From: Ampelocalamus luodianensis
Taxonomy: Eukaryota; Streptophyta; Magnoliopsida; Poales; Poaceae
Direction: 5' to 3'
NCBI GenBank assembly: GCA_036346255.1
Contig: CM070633.1
Span: 6,138,001 to 6,202,000 of the forward strand
DNA: 64,000 nt
The translations under genes were made by a program, and so were the position numbers. Numbering within the stretch: position 1 is the stretch's first letter; every line of letters starts with the position of its first letter. This document shows, piece by piece, positions 57,599 through 64,000 of this stretch. Under the pieces are notes generated by a model. That model saw nothing but the letters and a program-made list of their open reading frames with translations. It did not search any database and had not been told where the DNA came from.

Positions 57599-59830
57599 CA
57601 AAGACCGTGTTCACCACTTGTTATGGTCTTTATGAATGTACAGTGATGTCTTTTGGTCTAACAAATGCACTAGCTTACTTCATGAACTTGATGAACAAGG
57701 TGTTTATAGAATACCTAGATAAATTTGTAGTGGTATTTATAGATGGCATTCTTATTTACTCTAAAAAAAGAATGAGCATGAGGAACATCTAAGGTTAGTT
57801 CTAGAGAAACTCAGAGAGCATCAATTGTATGCTAAATACAGTAAGTGCGAGTTTTGGTTAAACGAAGTTGCTTTCTTGGGGCATGTAATTTATGCTGGAG
57901 GAGTAGTAGTGGATCCAGGAAAAGTTAGGGATGTCCTTAACTGGAGGCAACTCAAGTCAGTTCTAGAAATCAGAAGCTTTCTTGGTTTAGCCAGTTACTA
58001 TCATCGTTATATTGATGATTTTTTGAAGATTGCAAAACCCCTCACCGAATTGCTCAAGAAAGAAAAGAAGTTTGAATAGACCTTTGCTTGTAAGTAGAGC
58101 TTTCAAGAACTGAAGAAGAGATTAACTACTGCTCTAGTGCTGATTTTGCCCGACATTCGGAAAGACTTTGAGATTTTCTACGATGCATCTAAACAAGGTC
58201 TTGGTCGTGTGTTATGCAAGAAGACAAGGTAGTTGCCTATGCTTCGAGACAATTGCGTCCGCATGAGAAGAATTACCCAATCTATGATTTAGAGTTAGCC
58301 ACAGTTGTGCATGCTCTAAAGATTTGAAGGTATTATCTTATCGGTAATCGTTGTGAGATCTATACTAACCACAAGAGTCTCAAAAATATATTCACTCTGG
58401 CATATCTCAATTTAAGGCAAAGAAGATGGTTGTAGCTAATCAAAGATTATGATGTTAGAATGCACTATCATCCAGGCAAAGCTAACGTAGTAGCTGATGC
58501 TTTGAGCAAGAAAAGCTATTGCAATAATGTATTGATTAAAGAAAACCAGCCTGCATTGCACGAGGAATTTCAACAACTCAACCTAGAGTTAGTTGAGGAG
58601 GGTTGTGTGAATACCGTTAAGGTCCAACCAACTCTAGATGATCAGATCATGGAAGCTCAGAATGAAGACCCAGATGTCAAGGAAATCAAGGTTAATATGA
58701 GAAAAAGCAAAAGCACCTGGGTTTTAAGAAGATGAGAGAGGCATTGTTTGGTTTGGAAAAAGAATCTTTGTACCAAATCAAAAGGAAATCAAAAATTTGA
58801 TTCTAAAGGAAGCCCATGAATCTACATATTCGATTCATCTAGGAAGCACGAAGATGTACTAAGATCTTCGTGAGAGATGTTGGTCGTCAAGCATGAGAAG
58901 AGAAATTGCTGAATATGTATCATTTTGTGATGTGTGTCAGCAGATTAAAGCTGAACATCAGAGACCTGTTGGATTACTTCAACCTCTAAAGGTACCTGAA
59001 TAGAAATGGGAAGAAATTAGAATGGACTTTATCATTGGTCTACCAATAACAAAATCTGGATATGATTCTATCTGGGTTATTGTGGATTTGTTATCAAAGG
59101 TTGCATATTTTATTCCAGTGAAGACTACTTACTCGGGAGATCGACTCGCAAAGTTGGCTGTGGCGGATACGGCCAGTTTACGAATCGTATTTACACTTCT
59201 AACCATTGGTAAGCGGTATTTGCAAAAATAACGCGCAAGACGGCCACCCAGCGCGCGCTGGCAGTGTCGCCACGTCGAGCGTGGCGCGCTCACCACCGCG
59301 CCGGCCGGTCCCACCACCGCACGTGCAAGAGACGCTCACCTGCGCTTGCATGCACGTTTTTTTTTCATTTTTTCATTTTTTTTCATTTTTTTTAGATGTA
59401 AAAATATTTTTTTAAAAAATTGCTACTGATGGTGGCGCACGCTCACCTGCGCCCACCATGTAGCATTTTTGTTTTTTTTTTTTTAAAAAAATCATTTATG
59501 TTTTTGTTTTTTAAAAAAAATGATTTATGCATATTTTTTGTAAGAATTTTTAAATATAGTAAACAGGGTCTAAAAATTATGAAATTTTTTGTGGAGCCTT
59601 CTGACACTGTGTATTTGCATGTGTAATATTTTCAAAATTTTATCCATTATGAATTTTTCTCGAAAATTCATTTAAATATATTGTAAATAGGGTTTCATCA
59701 TTTCATGTGACTTGGAATGTATAGAAAAAACGCTGCATTGCAACTCCATTGGAGATGTCGATATACAATATGACAACACATATTATACCACAGGCTAGAT
59801 AAACTTGTACATGAACCAACTGAGAAAAAT

Positions 59831-59926
59831 GCGTGGCATGCAGATCATATAACGATGGACCGTAACCTCCGACTCGTGTGCGTTTCGAAGGCTACGGTAC
59901 ATCGTTATATGATCTGCACGCCACGC
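59831..59926. repeat. 40-bp inverted repeat (hairpin) in the MULE interior
   Basis: Arms 59831-59870 and 59887-59926 pair at 36 of 40 positions, around a 16-base loop. The shared core is 'gcagatcatataacgatg'. It lies at the 3' end of the captured fragment (reading -). Confidence 0.8.
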
Positions 59927-60290
59927 CACGATTTCCTATTTGGTTTATGTACAAGCCTATCCAGCCTGTGGTGCGATGCAGTATTAAAGAATAGTATCCA
60001 CATTAGGGTTTCATCTTGCATCCCGAGCTTGTCTGGCTCCCTCTCTACCGTGAAGTGATAGGATATGTCTCCTCGTAGATGGCTCTTCGAGTAGACGGTG
60101 ACCTTGACGCGCCACATTTCCTTACCGTACTTGTTGATAGTGAAGCCATGATACTGCAGTCGGTGGGCGTAGCCCAAACCCTAAAGTATGCACCACAACT
60201 CTGCACAGAAACCCACCTCCTTCTCAGCGTAGGTGTTCATGAAACACATCTAATTTTTTTTGAAATTAAGAGAAGATAAGTATCCAATTT
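59905..60290 (-). pseudogene. Captured gene fragment in the MULE, homologous to the chromovirus pre-gag frame
   Basis: On the - strand 'aaattag' precedes ATGTGTTTCATGAAC near 60250, then 'NKYGKEMWRVKVTVYSKS', 'DISYHFTVEREPDKLGMQDE'. It matches 54405-54620 step by step, and the match continues upstream into intron-like sequence ('cttatcttctctt' against 'ctgatcttctctt'). A - strand TATA box at 60564-60571 could drive it. It has one frame break near 60190. The ultimate source of the fragment is not known. Confidence 0.7.
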
Positions 60291-60563
60291 AAGCCATAAC
60301 ATTTTTCTACATACGACTAACAAAGTTAATTACCACTAAACTAATTCATTACTACTAAACTAATTCATTACTAGTCAACTAACCGATTCGACTAATTAAT
60401 TACCCTAAACTATCTAATTACGACTAGTGACTAAGACCGACTAATTATGACTACGATAATAACGGCAAAAACATAGCACAAATTACATGTCCTTTGGAGG
60501 AAGTAATCAATCGACCATTCGGGAAGTAATCAATCAAGGTGAGCGACGGCGAGTGCGAGTTCG

Positions 60564-60571
60564 TATTTATA
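60564..60571 (-). promoter_or_regulatory. TATA box in the second MULE
   Basis: TATAAATA within CCGCTCTGGCTATAAATAC on the - strand, about 315 bp upstream of the captured fragment. It is nearly the same block as the GRF-gene promoter of the first MULE (32070-32095). Confidence 0.55.
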
Positions 60572-60944
60572 GCCAGAGCGGAGAAGGAGTCGCGGCGTTG
60601 GCGCCGAATTCCGTCGGTTGGCGCCGAATTTACGGGCGAGGCGACGGATGTGCGAGTAGGAGGAGGGACGGTGGGATAATGGACAAAATTTTATGAAATC
60701 ATTCAAGTCACATGAAATGATGAAACCCTATTTACAATATACTTAAATGAATTTTGAGAAAAATTCATAATAGATAAAATTTTGAAAATATTACACAAGC
60801 AAGTACACAATGTCAGAAGGCTCACAAAAATTTCATAATTTTTGAACCCTGTTTACTATATTTAAAAATTCTTACAAAATATGCATAAATAATTTTTTAA
60901 AAAACAAAAACATAAATGATTTTTAAAAAAAAAAAACGAAAAAA

Positions 60945-60989
60945 TGCTACAGTGGTGGGCGCAGGGTGAGCGTGCCCACCACTGTAGCA
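60945..60989. repeat. Perfect 16-bp hairpin within the right TIR
   Basis: Arms TGCTACAGTGGTGGGC (60945-60960) and GCCCACCACTGTAGCA (60974-60989) are perfect complements with a 13-base loop. A mutated version sits at about 59422-59466 in the left TIR. Confidence 0.85.
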
Positions 60990-61269
60990 AATTTTTTTAA
61001 AAAAATGTTTTACATTAAAAAAATTTAAAAATTTTAAAAATGAAAAAAAAAATGCGCGTAGCGCGTAGGTGAGCGTGGCGCTCGCTGGCTGGTGGTGGGA
61101 CCGCCGGCGCGCGGTGTGCGCGTCGCGCTGCGGACGTGGCGTACGCAAGCAGTATGGGCGCGGGTGGCGTCTTGCCGCGTTGCTATTTTTGCAAATACCG
61201 TTTGCGAATGGTCAGAAGTGTAAATACGATTCGTAAACTGGCTGTATCCGCCAAAAATTCGCAAAGTTG

Positions 61270-61714
61270 TATATGTCAAGAATAGTATGTCTACATGGGG
61301 TACCTAAGAAGATTGTATGAGATCGAGGATCTTAGTTTACATCCAGATTTTGGCAAAAACTGTAGGGAATTTTGGGCACCAACTTGAACTTCAGTACAGC
61401 TTATCATCCAGATAGATAGATAGATAGATAGACTAAGAGGGTTAATCAAATTCTTGAAGATATGCTAAGAGCTTGTGCTTTAACCAATAGTACAGTTATT
61501 AGTCAAGCTTGCAAATATCACCTTTTGAAGCACTCTATGGAAGAAAGTGCAGAACTCCTTTATATTGGAATGAAATCGGAGAGCGACAAGTGTTCAGGCC
61601 AGATGTTTTGAAGGGAGACTGAAGAACATGTATGGAGGATTCGTTAGAATCTGAAAACAGCTCAAACTAAGCAGAAGAGTTATGCTGATAACCGTCGACG
61701 AGATCTAGCTTTTG
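61270..61714 (+). pseudogene. Chromovirus integrase, downstream part
   Basis: Resumes the frame cut at 59156: 'IVCLHGVPKKIV', 'FWQKL', 'GTNLNFSTAYHP' and 'RVNQILEDMLRAC' are clear, with in-frame stops. At 61411-61430 a run of five GATA repeats replaces the usual 'QTDGQTE' segment, placing a microsatellite in the catalytic core near the conserved Glu region. The protein can be followed to 'DNRRRDLAF' at about 61712, then ends at the - strand LTR. Confidence 0.75.
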
Positions 61715-64000
61715 TGTTGGGACCCAAAAATATAATTTAGGAACCCTCTGTGTATTATGAACTAGTCCCAGATCAATATCTAGCTCACACAAGAAACTGC
61801 GATGAAATACCATCTATTTATTTAATTTAACTAAAAAGATTTCAAAATAACAAATAATAATAATAATAACTGGATTCTATGGTCAATGTTTACTTAACTT
61901 GCCACGCAGGGTTAAAGAAACAAATAAACTCTTGCAGCAGAATGAAAAAACTTGGAAAGGTCAATCAACATATCCACAGATAATCGAGTGGAGAACGCAT
62001 CCTAATCCACAAGACCTTCATGGTACTCCTAAACGAAGAACTCTTGAGCAGCTTGGTACTCTTCAACTGATCAATAGAATTTGAGTTGTGAGCACATAAA
62101 GTACTCAACAAGTCGTAGAGAAATAGTATGCAAATAATACTCATGCAGGGCTTGAACAAATGATTAGTTGTATGTTTTTTTTCATAAAACAACATTGATG
62201 ACAAACACAATAAATAGATTGAATTGCACAATTTAAAAGAATAATAAATAAAGTAAACAGTCACTTTAAAATCAACTAGTGAACTCCCCATTCACTTCCC
62301 AACACAAACCACCAAGTGAATTACCCATTCACCAAACGAATATTATATTTATCAAGTGAACTTCCCATTCACATTCTGACATATTTTATGAAGAAACTCT
62401 ACCTCTCATGTGAAATCCTTAGACATATCTATAACCGAGGATGCAGCTATTCAAATGGATTAATTAATACTCTGCAAAGGTTGTACACTTTACCAACAAA
62501 ATATAACCAGTGTAGCGATCACCAATCATAATAAAACCTTTCAGAAATTTCATCTTGACAATTGACTATCCAATTGTGCATACTGTCACCCAACCTCACC
62601 ATTGGTTTGATGCACACGGTTAGACCTGGAGACGGTAACCTTGCCCATAGATGTGACCTTAAACAGGGTACACACCTCCACCCATATACTACCTGAGTAG
62701 TCAATGTCAAAACTCCACAACTTACTAAGTTAGGCACGTCCCATTCTACGCATGTGGTTGTATGATAAGGCCCAGTTCAATGGCGCACAAGATTAAGTTC
62801 TTAACAAGTTACTCAGACGAGTCTACCACAAACCCACAACGTGTTAAAATCCACACCCTCACTGCACAACCGCTCGCCCGAGCAAAAATTATTTTGTTTG
62901 ACCAAGACCAATGACATACCCTCGCCATGGTACACAAATTTTAACAACAATGGCTAACCGCCACAATTCTATATTTTATTAAGTTAAATTCAACATTATT
63001 TGTACATGTGATAATGAACCCATCGCATTAGTCTAAGCAACTTGACTAAGCACTTGTACGATACCCATATTAGTGATGCAAATATGTCCAACTAAAATTA
63101 TCCATGCTAGGGTGATAAATGATTTATGGCATTCAAATAATCAATGGAGGCATAATGACAACTGGTTATAGCTAATCCCAAAATAGTTGATATAAAGATA
63201 GCATACAATTGATATAAAACAATATACTTTTGAAATCATAGGTTCAATAGGATCAAAGGACTGCGACTTGCCTTGGCTTTAGCTTTGCTCAGTTACCACA
63301 CTTGGATGTTAGAAGTTTGCTTCTGCTTCTGCTCCGTGAAACAGATCGTCTAACGAGAGAGAAAAACAACAGGCAAAGCACAAATAAAATCAAATAAAAT
63401 CCAAAAATAATAAAACTAATTCTAAAAGAAAGAGCTCAATTTTAGATGAATTTAGGGATTTGAATGGACTGAATTAGAGTTCGGATGAAGGAGAACAAAC
63501 TCTCGGAATATTGAAATTCACATAAAATGATAAAATCAGAATTTCAAGGTTTAGTAAACTGTTTTTCTAAAGGAAAAACAATTTACTACGTCAGCATGAC
63601 ATCATCAAGGAATTTCAGCTGAAAAGGAAAACAAAAACAAAAATAGAATAATACTGACAAGTGGGGCCAAGGTGTAAGTGACAGAGAAAGAACAGTGAGA
63701 GGATGACAATTGGGACCCACGTGGCAATGAGTGTGGTCCATGGTGAACTAGGTCCACGGCTTTGGATCTTGATCTGAATTTGGATTTGCCACTTGGCTGC
63801 TGACAAGAATGCTGATTGGTATGCCACATGGACAAGGAGCTGAGGTGGACGCTGAGGTGGAGAATGAGATGGAGGATGATGATGCGCATGAGAGCACAAC
63901 CGAGGGAGAGGTAGAGGAACACTGGCTGGCAGCAAAGCAACAATATTGACGGCGATCAATGGTGAGAGAAGTCCGGCCAAGGGGCAAAACAAGATGCTAA
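61715..64000 (-). mobile_element. - strand LTR of a Tekay-like family, running off the window
   Basis: Plus-strand start TGTTGGGACCC is the reverse complement of an LTR 3' end. The next ~90 bases, reversed, match 54100-54182 ('ctgatctgggactagt', 'ttgtgtgagct'). The landmark 'gccaaggcaagtcg...tttgatcctattgaac' occurs on the - strand near 63240-63280, in the position expected inside such an LTR. Its 5' start (TGTAAC...) lies beyond 64000. An AAT microsatellite sits near 61852-61866. The short - strand frames at 63605-63992 look non-coding. Confidence 0.65.

Larger units (their letters stand above)
56700..59156 (+). pseudogene. pol of the chromovirus: protease, RT, RNase H, first part of integrase
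   Basis: Protease active site FDSGAS at 56746-56763 and 'DVILGMNWL' near 56955. RT from about 57100: 'KRPYRLLTNELAEMKKQIEDLL' split around 57240, 'MCMDYRSL' at 57380. Catalytic box FIDG at 57736-57747: the second Asp is replaced by Gly. RNase H region 58080-58450 ('[10 protein letters not shown]') with a TAG for Trp near 58077. Integrase: 'HYHPGKANVVADALS' precedes it at 58463; zinc-binding 'CDVCQQIKAEHQRP' is near 58930 and the core start 'MDFIIGLPITKSGYDSIWVIVDLLSK' is split over 59022-59100. Then the MULE interrupts after 'DRLAKL'. Confidence 0.8.
59157..61258. mobile_element. Non-autonomous MULE with ~560-bp inverted repeats (Pack-MULE candidate)
   Basis: 59157-59718 and 60702-61258 are long inverted repeats, starting near 'TGGCGGATAC' and 'AGTTTACGAATCGTATTT' on each side. 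TCGCAAAGTTG occurs at 59146-59156 and 61259-61269, an 11-bp duplication of the integrase target (9 would be typical; the last bases of the TIRs are uneven). The 983-bp interior has no transposase. It has a - strand TATA box, a host- or retrotransposon-derived gene fragment and a long hairpin. Removing it rejoins the chromovirus integrase frame. Confidence 0.85.
54062..61714 (+). mobile_element. Tekay-like chromovirus (Ty3/gypsy), decayed and interrupted
   Basis: Order: last 121 bp of the 5' LTR (54062-54182), a primer site complementary to initiator tRNA-Met, an extra pre-gag reading frame, gag, protease, RT, RNase H, integrase. Integrase is interrupted at 59156 by a MULE (59157-61258) and resumes at 61270. 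Near 61714 the coding sequence runs into a - strand LTR and is lost before the chromodomain region. The 5' LTR is 5'-truncated against hAT sequence. Multiple stops occur in every domain. Confidence 0.8.

Overview
The window looks like nuclear DNA from a grass (Poaceae), packed with transposable elements. It holds one complete ordinary host gene with introns, a cereal-type cytosolic Cu/Zn superoxide dismutase (24.7-26.5 kb, + strand). It also holds one short-chain dehydrogenase/reductase (SDR) gene on the - strand (44.75-45.55 kb) that is intact over its catalytic exon, and a broken sister copy of that SDR. Nearly everything else is nested transposon sequence: Ty3/gypsy retrotransposons of the Tat and Tekay-like chromovirus types, several LTR fragments and solo LTRs, a hAT (BED/DUF659) transposon and two Mutator-like elements (MULEs). 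The species cannot be fixed from the sequence alone.

Layout. 1-8.0 kb: decayed internal sequence of a gypsy element, its polypurine tract and 3' LTR (2881-5270), then a second decayed copy of the same internal region. 8.0-12.4 kb: a 5'-truncated + strand LTR next to a - strand LTR with a TATA box. 12.4-14.3 kb: unassigned. 14,314-23,752: a Tat-type gypsy element with target duplication GTGTG. Its gag and pol carry stops and frameshifts, and its integrase and part of the 3' LTR are replaced by a truncated LTR of another family. It ends about 50 bp upstream of a TATA-like box in front of the SOD gene. 23.8-26.9 kb: the SOD gene, with a small copia-like LTR in one intron. 26.96-37.5 kb: an SDR pseudogene (- strand) split by about 10 kb of nested DNA.

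The heart of that nested DNA is a 9-kb MULE (27,278-36,226). It carries three leftward genes: a plant-mobile-domain (PMD) gene, a GRF-type zinc-finger/coiled-coil gene and a MURA transposase gene. Each has its own TATA box. Two of the promoters lie beside arrays of an almost perfect 21-bp palindrome that is also built into both terminal inverted repeats. All three genes now carry stop codons, mostly TAG.

37.5-39.8 kb: short tandem repeats and low-complexity DNA. 39,763-43,764: a 4.0-kb solo LTR (target duplication ATTTC). 44.7-45.6 kb: the intact SDR exon. 45.6-48.4 kb: mostly featureless. 48.4-54.06 kb: a hAT transposon split by a 3.35-kb solo LTR (49,985-53,332, duplication CATTG). 54,062-61,714: a decayed Tekay-like chromovirus with an extra reading frame before gag. 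Its integrase is interrupted by a 2.1-kb MULE (59,157-61,258) with about 560-bp inverted repeats. That MULE carries a gene fragment homologous to the chromovirus's own pre-gag reading frame. 61,715-64,000: a - strand LTR of a family related to the chromovirus, running off the window.

The host genes here work independently (superoxide detoxification; an SDR redox step of unknown substrate). The most unusual object is the three-gene MULE with TIR-derived internal promoters.
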